From Orobanche coerulescens (taxonomy: Eukaryota > Streptophyta > Magnoliopsida > Lamiales > Orobanchaceae), in contig CM065806.1 in NCBI GenBank assembly GCA_033398695.1, forward strand, positions 36,853,001-36,917,000: 64,000 nucleotides of DNA, given 5' to 3'. Position numbers and translations under genes: made by a program. Under the pieces are notes generated by a model. That model did no database searches. It worked only from the letters and a program-made list of their open reading frames with translations, and was not told the DNA's origin. Shown in pieces: positions 24,866 to 35,563 of this stretch (position 1 is the stretch's first letter; each line of letters begins with the position of its first letter).

Positions 24866-25483
24866 CTAATCTAGTTCTTTAAATAAAATTCATTAGTTAT
24901 ACTATTGCACTAAATCTACTGAAGTATTTGTATATACTATAGAGTCTATCAATTTGTACTCTGGGACGGCAACGGCAATCTATGGCTCTTGAGCAGGTTA
25001 ATCTACAGTATACTGGTATGTCTAGAAATCACAGTGTAATTCAAAATTATCATATATAGAGAAAGAGTACCTGATAGAGAGAGAAAGTGATGTGGTGAGG
25101 GTTTCCGATGGTGGATGCAGAAGGCAGAAGGCAGAAGGCGATGGTGGAGGCAGAAGGCAGACGTCGACGTTGACTTCTCTTCTCGTGCAGAATTGATTTT
25201 TTCTCTCCTTCAAAATTTCTAGGGTAAGTAGAGAGAATGAGAGGACTCTATTTATAATTGACACAAAAAAGTATATCAAAATCAATGAGTTATAGATTTC
25301 CATCAAAGTCTCACAAATATTAAGTACTTCTAGATTTAATAGGACTTTAAAAAATAAAAATTGAATAATATGGTATTTTGAAGGGCTTTTTAAGAGTCCG
25401 TCTAAATCTATATTAAATACCTGATAACTTTAAAAGATTTTTAAGAATCTAAATTGAATACACCTAAACTTCTAAACTCCATC

Positions 25484-25526
25484 AAAATCTATTAAATTCC
25501 ATTGAAATCATAATTAAATACACCCC
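25484..25526. repeat. right terminal inverted repeat of Harbinger element
   Basis: This is the inverse of the left terminus and ends CACCCC next to the TAA duplication at 25527-25529. Confidence 0.9.
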
Positions 25527-25696
25527 TAATTGTTGAAACATTAATCACAATGCGAAAAAATATAAACATTGCTTTGGATATTAGATCATGGGATATTATT
25601 CTTATTGTTAATTGATTTAGTATGGAATCCAAGACATCAACACTATTGTTGTTGTTTACTAAGTTTAATATCTGTCATCGTACATCTTGTAGGACT

Positions 25697-26322
25697 TAAA
25701 GTGTTCGGCAGAAACCAACTCTTGAAATAGTAAAATAAATAATAAATTGTGTTATAAAACTAAATTTGGTTGTTCTTGTCAATCACCATTCTAAATTATA
25801 ATTCTGTTATATTTAGGATCTATTCAGCAAAATTAGTTGTCCGCACTGATTATCACAGTAATTGTCTAAATAGCGATTTCATAATGTGGTACTTTAAATC
25901 TAGGTTTGATAACTTATGTGAAACATTACTTCAAAAACTTATTTTGTTCTAATAATCTTTTTGAAACACTACTTAAAAAGTAAAAGCTACAACCCGGCCC
26001 TTCTTTGTCAAATATAATTTTCTTATTTAGTAGTGTTTTGACTTGATCGAACATTAAAAGGTACCCCAGAAACTATTGTCAAATACATTTTTATGAAACA
26101 CTACTTCAAAATCTAAAAGTTATTAGTTAAAACAGTAAAAGCTGCCAGTGGCCTCCTAGAGGAGCTGGTCACAAGTTCTCAATTAGAGTTCTTGTGTTGG
26201 GGTTTCCCCGGGTTCGAACCTGGGCATAGGGTATATATATGGGGATTGGTTACCGTTGAAGCAAACTTGTCAAAAAAAAAAAACAGTAAAAGCTACTTCA
26301 AAAGCTGTTTCTGAACACATTC
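25697..26322. mobile_element. probable hAT-like MITE remnant hosting a SINE
   Basis: The left arm begins GTGTTCGGCAGAAACCA and CTTGAAATAG. The right arm, read inverted, begins GTGTTCAGAAACAGC and TTTGAAGTAGC, an imperfect terminal inversion typical of a common plant MITE type. No clean target duplication is seen, so limits are approximate. The interior is AT-rich and non-coding except for the SINE. Confidence 0.4.
26129..26294 (+). mobile_element. tRNA-derived SINE with 15-bp target duplication
   Basis: The body spans 26144-26279 and is bounded by AAAACAGTAAAAGCT on both sides (26129-26143 and 26280-26294). An internal pol III B box GGTTCGAACCT lies at about 26211-26221, an A-box-like AGTGGCCTCCTAGAGG near the 5' end, and a poly(A) tail at the 3' end. 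It would be mobilised in trans by a LINE. Family name not assigned. Confidence 0.88.
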
Positions 26323-27200
26323 TTTGTGAAACACTACTTAAGAAGCTAAAATTACTCACTCTAGTTCGTAATATAAGCCGTTCTCGCATTCGAGATAAAA
26401 TTTTGACCATAAATAATATTTTAATCACATCATGAAAAATGATCAAAAAATAATACTATAAAAATGAATGTAATGATATTTTTACTTATCGGTAAAATAT
26501 TCAAAGAAGATCAAAGTTTAAATTTTGAAAAAGTCAAACGACTAGAGGGATTGCTATCTACTATTTTTCTACCAAACTATTTTATGCTAGTATTTTAGTT
26601 TAGTGAAAATATTAAAAGATCTTTCGCCCAATAAAATAGTTTCACACACGTCCAAAAGAAGGAAAAACTTTGCTAGTTTTATGAAGTTCCAAGAGACGAG
26701 GCATTTTCCCATAACAAACAGTTGTCGAGTGTCTAAAACTTTCAAGTTCATAGCAGACTTGAATTTGGAATCTCACCGCTCATGCTCGCTCTCGTCGGAT
26801 TAGGCTTGTTATCAGTCCGGATCTTGACCTACCTAGTATCCAACTGATAAGCTTATCGGGTAACTGGGAACCGATTCGATAAATTTATCGGATTCGACAT
26901 TATTTCCGGGAACCAATCTGGTAATTTTATCGAGTAACCGGACCGATTCGATTTTATCGGGTACACGGACCAATTCAAATCGGATGTCCCGGTTACCCAT
27001 TTCATCCAATGTTGACCCGAATCCGGGAACCGATAACCCAAAATCACTTTTTTCACTACCAAAAAAAAAAAAAAGGAAAAATGATCTAACTCACAATTCC
27101 TAAAGAATAACTACTTTCATGCATTCACATATATAGGTTCACAACTTCAACCATACTTCAAGTTCATCAAAATACCAGCAAAAAGATAGAATATATGTTA
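26323..27200. other. AT-rich intergenic remnant
   Basis: No gene is supported. At 26836-27050 a GC-richer patch repeats TTATCGG and ACCGATTCG-type words in both orientations, resembling a decayed MITE, followed by an A-run at 27060-27074. The rest is unassigned. Confidence 0.4.
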
Positions 27201-29129
27201 TGTAATATCCGCAATTTCGATTTCCGGTAATTTTCTTTTTTCGGCAGGAGTCCGTTTTGACGGCTCGCTTCTGACTGTTTCGTCATTCTGAGAATGTTTA
27301 ACTCTGCACTTTTCGACGACCGAGTTCGTTTCGGTGTCGTTTTGTTGGGTTCCGTGCTTTTTAGCGACTTTTCCGCACTTGAGTTCGATTCTTACGAATC
27401 TCGTCTGAAACTGTTGTTCTGAGTTCCCGTAAGACCGTTTAACTTTGTTAGACGTGTTATGAACTTCAGTTTGGTTATTCGATCACGTATCGTGATTTTC
27501 GGGCGTTTTGGGCCATTTTTGTAATTTCCCATAGTTGTGGGTATCCGTATACATATTTGTTGTCTCGACCCTTTTTATGGTCGCGTGCGAGTTTGATTGT
27601 AACTCAAGCTCTTAGTATGATCTTATTCTGGAGCTTTCCGTGCGTATCTTGAACTTGGTATTTTGATCGGAGGAGTCCGTTGTTGTAACCAGCTTTGAGA
27701 GCACTACTGCTGTAGTTCTGGGTGCATTAGCGCACGCTAACGGATCTCCTTAGCGCACGCTATCGAGCAGCTGGGTCTGAGGTAAGTAGCTGGATTCAGG
27801 CCGTTAGCGCACGCTAAGGGCAGGTGGTTAGCGCGCGCTACGGTGCAGTGGTTAGCGCACGCTAACTGGTAGTTCGAGGCAATCCAGTGGCTACTGGACT
27901 GGGTCTGGAGGTTTCGTTGGCGCATGCTAACTTTTGGTGGTTAGCGCACGCTAACTGTGTATTTTTGGCAGAACGTTTGTTCTAATGCTTCGATAGCGCA
28001 TGCTAATCATGCAGGATTAGCACACGCTAAGCTGTCCAGTATATAAACTGAACAGCAGTCATTAATCTTCATTTTTCTTCATTTCTTCTTCTTCCTCCGC
28101 GGGTCTGAGACGTGGCGACTAGGGTTCGTGACCTGGGCTAATTTTCTTCCATTCCAAGGTGTTTTGGAGTATCCTAGGTGATTATAACATCATCTAATCC
28201 ATTGTTCTTCGCCGGATCAAGGTATTTTTCTTGATTCCCTAGAGTTGACTTTTTGGAGTTTTGTTCTTGATTTCGTTTTCCATCCGATTTTGATAAACCG
28301 ATTGTTGTTTAATGATGTTGTTAAACATATTATATGGATTGTATATCCATATTTCGGTTTGAAATTCCGTTTTCATGTTTTGACGGGTCGATTCGTGTTC
28401 TTGGCCGTTTTGGGGGAAACCCTTGAATTTTCGTCGTTTGTTCTTTGAATTCAGCGACTTTAGGTCGTGCTATGGAATTCATTTTCATTGTTGTTATTGT
28501 TTTTCGTAGTTTATTGTCGCGGGTTAGCGTTCGGTGGAGTCAGTGGGTTCGTAGTTGGTTTGTGCCAACCTACTTCGATTGATTCTTCGCGTTTGTGGTT
28601 ATTCGAGGCAAGTATCTTGTCCATACACTTCATGTTTCGTAGACGCGATAGTTGGTAATTGGTTATATGTGGAACTTGAATGATTTAATGAACCTTCTAA
28701 AGGATCGGTTTATTCTCGATAAAAAGGTTTCTTTTCAAGATAACTCGTATGAATCGTGGATAAGTGTGTATTTGGAATATGTAAGTATGTGTTGTATGTG
28801 GTTAGATGTTTTAACCATACTTCGTGAATATAATAGACCGTCACTTGCCGAGGATTGTGTATCTAATTGTATACTTGTTCGGTGGGTATTTGACATGTTG
28901 TGATATTAGTTGCGACTCCTTTGAAAGGAGGTTGTGATGCTTAATGCTGTTTGACGTGTTAATTGCTTATTGATGCGTGATTGTTGCAAGTGATTGTGCC
29001 ACCGGGTAAGATTGTTGAATCTCCGGAATTCATACTTGCTAGTATGGATCGGGCAGAACCATAGGGTTATCATCGGGTATGTCTTGCGGGGACTCCGAGG
29101 TTCGTGGCTTGTTAGCCCGATGCTGGGAT
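27201..29129 (+). repeat. gypsy LTR (plus strand), first part, interrupted
   Basis: It starts TGTAATATCCGC and contains the palindrome array and TATA box, then leader-like sequence. It is cut at 29129 by gypsy C after GGGAT, and the missing remainder is at 41262-42056. Similarity to LTR A (rest of promoter, ACTTGCACTAGCA block) shows it is a related family. No internal region follows, so it is a solo or truncated LTR. Confidence 0.85.
27727..28048 (+). promoter_or_regulatory. LTR promoter E: nine TTAGCGCACGCTAA palindromes plus TATA box
   Basis: Copies start near 27727, 27750, 27804, 27828, 27852, 27917, 27941, 27993 and 28017. Spacings are 23, 54, 24, 24, 65, 24, 52 and 24 bp. The TATA box TATATAAAC follows at 28040-28048, 23 bp after the last copy starts. 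A CT-rich leader begins soon after (CTTCATTTCTTCTTC). Confidence 0.72.
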
Positions 29130-31461
29130 TGTAGCGACCACTTTTCTAAATATGATTCTTCAAATTTTAAGACGAATAAATAAAAATACTGCAGCGGGAA
29201 TATATTTAAAAAAAAGACAAACTTAATAATTGCAAGTAATATTCTCGAGTCATTGTTAAAACAAAACATACCTTGACGTAAAAATAAAACAAATTGAACA
29301 CTTGTTCATAAACATAGTTTGAGAGAAATAACATTAAATAAATAAACATCTAATCATAGGCTTGATCATCCCACTCTCAATCGCATGCCACATCGAGCTC
29401 CTCAACCTGAAAAGGGTTAAGTAGTGGGGGGAGCTTCCAACTCGCTCAGTGTGGAGAGTACGCAATATGTCTACGTTAATTACTAAATATATTAGCAAGT
29501 ATAAACAACATGGTGATAAATTAAGCCCGTCACAGCCCAAGGCTTTATGCACAATTAAGTGCTTCGATCGATTTGCACATTTAAGTGCTTCTGACTGATT
29601 TGCACATTTAAGTGCTTCTGACTGATTGCACATTTAAGTGCTTCTGACTGATTTCACGTGCACATACGAGACAATATATAAAGCAATTAAAATAAATAAA
29701 AGCGTAATAAATCCCCACACCTGGATAAAATGCAGTTCTTGAACTTGAATGTGATGAAATGCTTGACTCGACAATTCTAGGCCCGTAAGTTCTTGTTATT
29801 ATCTACAAATAATGATAGTTTATTATTAATATAATATTATAATTGAAAATAATATACAAGACATAACTTGAATTGAATATTATTATTATTAGAGAAATCT
29901 ACGTATTTAATGGCTTGGATGGATAATGCTGAATTTTAATTATTGAAAAGCTGATTGAAGTAAAATTGAAGAAATTAAATATTTAAGAACTGAAATTGAA
30001 GGAGTTATAAGGCTGATTGGAGTTAATCCATAAGAATTAACTATCGGAGGGCTGGAAATGAAGGAATTATAAGTAGTATGGGGTCAATTGACAGAATTAT
30101 AAAACTTAGGGGCTAAGACCGAAAGGAATTAAAAAAATTGGGGCTAAAATGGAAATTATGAGGTTATAAAGTTCTTCTCCACGATGAGAAATCATTTCTC
30201 ATCTCTCTCTGCCAATTCTCTCCAAAATCCCTACGACCCACCTGCAAACTCGAAATCCTTCACCCATCAAACGAAAGTCCGGCGGATAACATTGCCGCGG
30301 TGACCATCGATCGGAGAGGCAGCCATACCCTCGCCATGAACTTCGCACTCGGGTAGGCCAGCAAATCTCCGCCTAAACTCTCGGTGGTAGGAACAATGGG
30401 GTCGCGGTCTCTGACTCCGACTAAACTCAACGGCGGCGACAAGAAGATGAAGAATAAGGTATGTCAGGCGTGAACCTCTTTCTCTTTGTCCGATTTCCCA
30501 TCAGAAGTGCTAGTTCGGTAATCGTCTGAGTTTTGGGTTGTTAGTCGGATCTGGTTATGCGGTTTGGGGCTTGGAATTACTGAGTTTGATTTAAGATGGG
30601 TTGAAGAGTTGAAACCTATGCACCCGAACCAGGGAAGGAACCGAAACCGGCACTCGGGTGAGAAGGAAGGAAAGGGGCGTCTGAGGTGGAAGGATTAGAG
30701 AAGGAAGAAAAATAAAATACCAAGAATGTAAAAGTTCTTACCTCTCTGTATCTGGTGGATGAACAAATACGTGAATAATTTCTCTATCTGGTGGATTATA
30801 GTTTTGCTGTAAATGAAATTTCCTGGTGTGTGATTTGTGTAAATTTTCGAAGATGATCGTTTGCTGGACAGAGAATTGTGAAATGTTCTGAGTTTAATTT
30901 GTTGTTTGTGGTTTTATACTGGAAATCGATAACTGATTCTTCCCATGATGAATAACTTCTCCTGAAGTTCCTCCCCCTCAACTCCACTCTTGCCATTGCC
31001 AACCTCCATCGTGAGAAAGTGGAGTTCCCACCTTTCTGGTCGTGTGGAATATTTCTAAATGGGCTGGGGGTTATTAATTTTAATTGGGCTTGGCAAGTAA
31101 TTGTAGGATTTGGACTATAATTATTATTATTAGTTGATTTGGGCCTTATAATGGTTGGCTGGCCCAAAATGTATGTATTAAAATTAATAAAAATGGACTT
31201 GTAAAATCTTATGCGTAACGATTAATATTGCTTAAAATTTGACTCGGGCCTAAAAATGACGACATGAACACGATGAAATAAAACGAAAAATGACACGACA
31301 TGAATCACATGTCTGAACATGAATTATAATGACAAATGAATTTGCATGATCATGAGAATGAAATGAATTAAATGATAAATTATTCGGGCATTAATTTAAT
31401 AAAATTGAACATGTTTTTCTGTAATTCACAATAAATGTATATGCGAAATCAGGGTGTTACA
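29130..31461 (-). repeat. 3' LTR of gypsy C (2332 bp)
   Basis: The plus strand runs TGTAGCGACCAC to GGGTGTTACA. It contains a 27-bp tandem unit (TTTAAGTGCTTCTGACTGAT type) in four copies at about 29545-29655. Unlike the other gypsy LTRs here, I find no TTA(G)CG palindrome array. The gene-like GC-rich patch at 30.25-30.46 kb is discussed in findings. Confidence 0.94.
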
Positions 31462-31475
31462 ACCTACCCCCCTTT
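31462..31475 (-). other. polypurine tract of gypsy C
   Basis: The minus strand reads AAAGGGGGGTAGGT directly before the 3' LTR. Confidence 0.85.
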
Positions 31476-31497
31476 AACAAATTTCTGTCCTCGAAAA

Positions 31498-33155
31498 TTA
31501 ATTGCGTACTTGAAAAATAAATGTTGGATACTTAGAACGGATCTCCTCTTCACGTTCCCAAGTTGCTTCATTTGGTCCATGACGACTCCATTGAATTTTC
31601 ACCAATTTAATCTCTTTATTTCGTAACTGGTGTACCCTACGCTCTAGAATAGCTATAGGTACCTCCTCATAAGTCAGATTCTTGGCTACATGCAACTCTT
31701 TGAAATTGCATACATGATCAGGATCGTGTACGTATTTTCTCAAAGATGGAGACGTGAAAGACATTGTGCACTCGATAATTCCATCGGCAATGCCAAACTA
31801 TAAGCAAGATCACCAACACGACCCAAAATCTCAAAAGGTCCGATATAACGAGGTCGTAGCTTTCCTTTTACCGAATCGTATTACTCCTTTCATCGGCGCT
31901 ACTTTCAGAACACCTTCTCTCCAATCTCAAATTTGATATCTTTCCTCCGTTTATCCGCATAAGACTTCGCCGATCCTGGCGGTCTTAATTTACTTCGATT
32001 TCAGCTATCTTCTCTACCTGCTCGATCAATTCGGACCCAAAATTTTTCCTTCTCCAACCTCACTCCAATAAAGGGGCGATCGACATTTCCTTCCGTACAG
32101 AGCCTCATAAGGGGCCATTTGTATAGTTGCTTGGTAACTATTGTTATAAGCAAACTCCACTAACGGCAAAATATTCTCCCAATTCTCACCAAGATCAAGA
32201 ACACATGCCCTCAACAAGTCTTCAAGTGTCTTGATAGTCCGCTCCGATTGACCATCGGTTTGCGGATGATATGCGATCGAAATTCAACTTAGTGCCCAAA
32301 GCACTCAAGGCTCTTCCAAAATTTCGACGTAAATCGCGGATCTCTATCTGATACGATCGACACTGGAACACCATGTAGCCTCAAAATCTCCCGGATATAA
32401 ATCTGTGCATATTGTTCCATACTGTAAGTCATCCTCACAGGTAGAAAATGAGATGACTTCGTCAAACGATCTACTATCACCCAGATAGCGTCGTTCTTCC
32501 TCACGGTTCGTGGCAGACCAACCACGAAATCTATTGTGATATGCTCCCATTTCCATTCTGGGATTTCCAACGGTTGAAGTAAACCTCCTGGCCGTTGGTG
32601 TTCTGCCTTCACCTGCTGACATAGCATACACCTTTCCACAAATACACCAATGTCCCGTTTCATTCCTCTCCACCAAAAGAACTTCTTCAGGTCGTGGTAC
32701 ATCTTTGTACCTCCCGGGTGAGCGGAGTATGGTGCATTGTGAGCTTCTTCAAGGATTTGCTTCCTAAGGGATGGATCCTTAGGAACACATAACCTCCCAT
32801 CATAAGTCAAAACGTCGTCTGCGGAAACGACAAACTTCTCAATACTCCCAGCTTGTGCTCGATCCTTCATCTTGCACAAGAACTTATCACGTGGTTGAGC
32901 CTCCTTAATCTTATCCCTCAAGTTTGGTTGCAAGACCAAAGATGATAGGATTGCTTTCGAATGTTTTGAAGACTCAACTACCTCAATCCTCAACTGGGAG
33001 AACTCCTTTATCAAACTCTCCTGATCGGTCAAGCAAGCTAACTCGCCTCTAGTCTTCCGACTCAAGGCATCAGCTACCACATTAGCCTTACCCGGATGGT
33101 AATGAATAGTACAATCATAGTCCTTCACCAATTCTAACCATCGCCTTTGTCTCAT
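31498..33155 (-). pseudogene. gypsy C integrase and chromodomain, frameshifted
   Basis: The stretch 32289-33155 (288 residues) begins in the RNase H-integrase linker ([15 protein letters not shown]). It carries the HHCC finger ([11 protein letters not shown], then CMLCQQVK) and the first two acidic residues ([10 protein letters not shown] and IVSDRDPRF). The frame breaks near 32290, just before the glutamate. The piece 32026-32217 has the following core helix ([20 protein letters not shown]). The chromodomain lies at 31498-31764: ILERRVHQLRNKEIKLVKIQ, then W-rich GPNEATWEREEEI. In chromoviruses this domain reads histone marks and directs insertion into heterochromatin, which suits its location inside another element. 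Confidence 0.9.
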
Positions 33156-33239
33156 GTTAAGGTCCTTCTGTGTGAAAAGATACTTTAAACTTTTATGGTC
33201 AGTGTATATCTCACACTTTCCTCCGTAGAGATAGTGACG

Positions 33240-35404
33240 CTAAATCTTCAGCGCATGTACTACAGCAGCCAACTCCAGATCTTGCGTTGGATAGTTCAAC
33301 TCATGTGGTTTAATTTGTCTCGATGCATAGGCTACTACTTTACCATGTTGCATCAGAACACAACCCAACCCCTGCTTTGAGGCATCACTATAAATAACAA
33401 AGTCTTCCATCGGATCAGGAATCGTTAATACTGGTGCCGAGGTTAGTCTCCTTTTCAACTCTTGAAAACTTTCCTCGCACTTGTCGTTCCATTCAAACCT
33501 CACGCCTTTCCTTGTTAACTGGGTCATAGGAGTGGCGATTTTCGAAAATCCTTCGATAAATCTCCTATAATAGCTACTAGGCCCGTAAAGCTGCGGACTT
33601 CGCTCGCATTCTTGGGTATTCCCCAACTACTCACTGCTACAACTTTATCGAGATCAACCTCAATTCCTTTTGAAGTCACCACATGTCCAAGGAATCCAAC
33701 TCTGTTTAACCAAAACTCACATTTCTTGAATTTAGCATACAACTTCTCCTTGCGAAGTGTCTCCAATGTAATCCTCAAATGTTCTTGGTGTTGTTCCTTG
33801 TCTTTAGAATATACCAAGATGTCATCTATAAAGACGATCAAGAACTTATCCAAGTAAGGTTGGAACACCCTGTTCATCAAATCCATAAAGACTTCCGGTG
33901 CATTGCTCAAACCAAAAGGCATCACTACAAATTCAAAATGTCCATAACGGGTTCTGAAGGCCGTCTTGGGAATGTCACACTCCCTAATCTTCAGTTGGTG
34001 ATACCCCGACCGTAAATCAATCTTCGAAAAGGTTCCGGCTCCCCTCAACTGATCGAATAGATCCTCGATTCTCGGTAGTGGGTACTTATTCTTCACCGTG
34101 AGTCGATTCAGCTCTCTGTAATCTATACACATCCGAAGTGGCCCATCTTTCTTTCTTACAAATAGTACTGGTGCACCCCAGGGTGACACGCTGGGACGAA
34201 CAAATCCGAGCTCCAGTATCTCTTGAATCTGGACCTTCAATTCTTGAAGTTCCTTCGGAGCCATTCTATATGGCGCTTTGGATGTAGGGGCCGCCCCAGG
34301 GACCAAATCAATGCTAAACTCCACTTGTCGGTCGGGTGGGACTCCCGGCAAATCTTCTGGAAACACATCCAGAAACTCTCGTACTACAGGTACGTCTGTA
34401 GGGGACACCTCATTAGTACGAGTGTCGACCAAACTCACCAAGTAACCCTGACATTTCTCCTTCCTTAGACCTCTCAGTGCTTTCATGGCTGTGATTACTC
34501 TTGGTACTGTCCTACTCTTAGTACCGTAAAAGGTGATCGACTCGCCTTCGGAACACCTCAATGTTACCTTCTTCTCACGGCAACTTATATCGGCATCATG
34601 TCTATCGAGCCAGTCCATACCAAGGATCACATCAAAATCCATCGAGTTAATTAAATACAGGCTAGCGTCAAATTCTCTACCTCCTATCTCAATATTCTCG
34701 TCAATCATTGTATTAGTGAGGATCGTATTTCCTGACGGTAAGCTAACCTCAAGAGACTCAACGATTCTAATGCTTCTATGACCAATAGCATGATAAAACT
34801 TTGTAGACATAAAAGTATGTGTGGCACCAGTGTCAAATAAAGCAAAAGCAGGCACATTAGATATCATAAGCATACCTGACACTGTGCCGGGATTCTCATC
34901 TGCGTCCTTTTGGGTCAAAGAATAAATACGAGCCTTTCCTCCAGCACCTTGAACTTTGACCCTTTGGAGATGACAATTCGAAGCTGCATGCCCTGGCTCC
35001 TTACATCTGTAGCAGACACCTTTTCCATACAAACACTCCCCGCCATGATTCTTACCACACTTCGAGCACTCTGGCTGACTGGTTTGAGGCTTAGGTCCCG
35101 ACCTTTGATCAACCTTTGCTTGCTTATTAGAGACCATGGCCTTATTTTGGTTTCCATTCCAATGCCTCTTACCGATACTAGGCTTCGTAGACTGTTGTTG
35201 ATCCATATTATAGCTAGCCTCAACCTCTTGGGCTCGAAAAACCGTCTCGGTATAGGGTAGCACCCCATGACCAGCCACGATGTGACGAATACTCGGGCGT
35301 AAACCACTCCGGAACTTAAGGGCCCTCTTTCGATCTGTGTCCACCATGTGCTCCACAAAGAAGCTGATTTGGTTGAATTTTCTCTCATATTCTTCAACTG
35401 TCAT
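33240..35404 (-). pseudogene. gypsy C gag C-terminus, protease, RT and RNase H
   Basis: One long open frame, 33524-35404 (626 residues), holds the gag end, a zinc knuckle at residues 131-144 ([14 protein letters not shown]), the protease triad DTG at 191-193, and a complete RT with [13 protein letters not shown] and the catalytic [11 protein letters not shown] ends at a frame change near 33560. RNase H (33240-33626) carries [20 protein letters not shown] and [18 protein letters not shown]. It is in frame with the upstream gag piece except for a TGA at 35405-35407. Catalytic motifs of protease and RT are all present, so the element may have been active not long ago. Confidence 0.92.
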
Positions 35405-35563
35405 TCATCCTTGTTCGAGGTTCCAAAACTCTCTCTCCATCTTCTCTCGGTAGTGCTGTGGGTAGTACTGTTCCATCACTATTTCCTTGAACCGATCCCA
35501 TGTTAATGCAGCACGCTCGGCCGCCGGCCTCAAACGCCAATAGCTTATCCACCAGCGTCCAGC
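35405..35563 (-). pseudogene. gypsy C gag, middle piece
   Basis: It encodes RWWISYWRLRPAAERAALTW and ends at a TGA directly before [10 protein letters not shown] in the same frame. Its upstream half lies beyond the solo LTR, at 38206-38508. Removing the LTR and one CCAGC joins the two pieces. Confidence 0.88.

Larger units (their letters stand above)
16647..25526 (-). mobile_element. PIF/Harbinger DNA transposon (8880 bp including nested insertions)
   Basis: Terminal inverted repeats of about 45 bp (left GGGGAGTGTATTTAATT, right mirror of GGGGTGTATTTAATT, then a shared AATGGAATTTAATAGATTTT) are flanked by a perfect TAA duplication (16644-16646 and 25527-25529). TWA duplications are typical of this superfamily. 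Inside, on the minus strand, lie a MYB/SANT-like gene (22.4-23.4 kb) and a DDE transposase (20.9-21.8 kb), the two-gene set of PIF/Harbinger. Two later insertions sit inside it: a non-LTR retrotransposon near the left end and a hAT MITE. Without them the element would be about 4.8 kb. Confidence 0.92.

Noticed and set aside
26204..26225. Free-standing tRNA gene suggested by the B box
   Set aside because: There is no cloverleaf around it. A poly(A) tail and 15-bp duplication show a SINE.
30796..31167. 123-codon minus-strand frame, repeated at 40596-41021
   Set aside because: It is part of the gypsy C LTR, has low-complexity composition and no domain.
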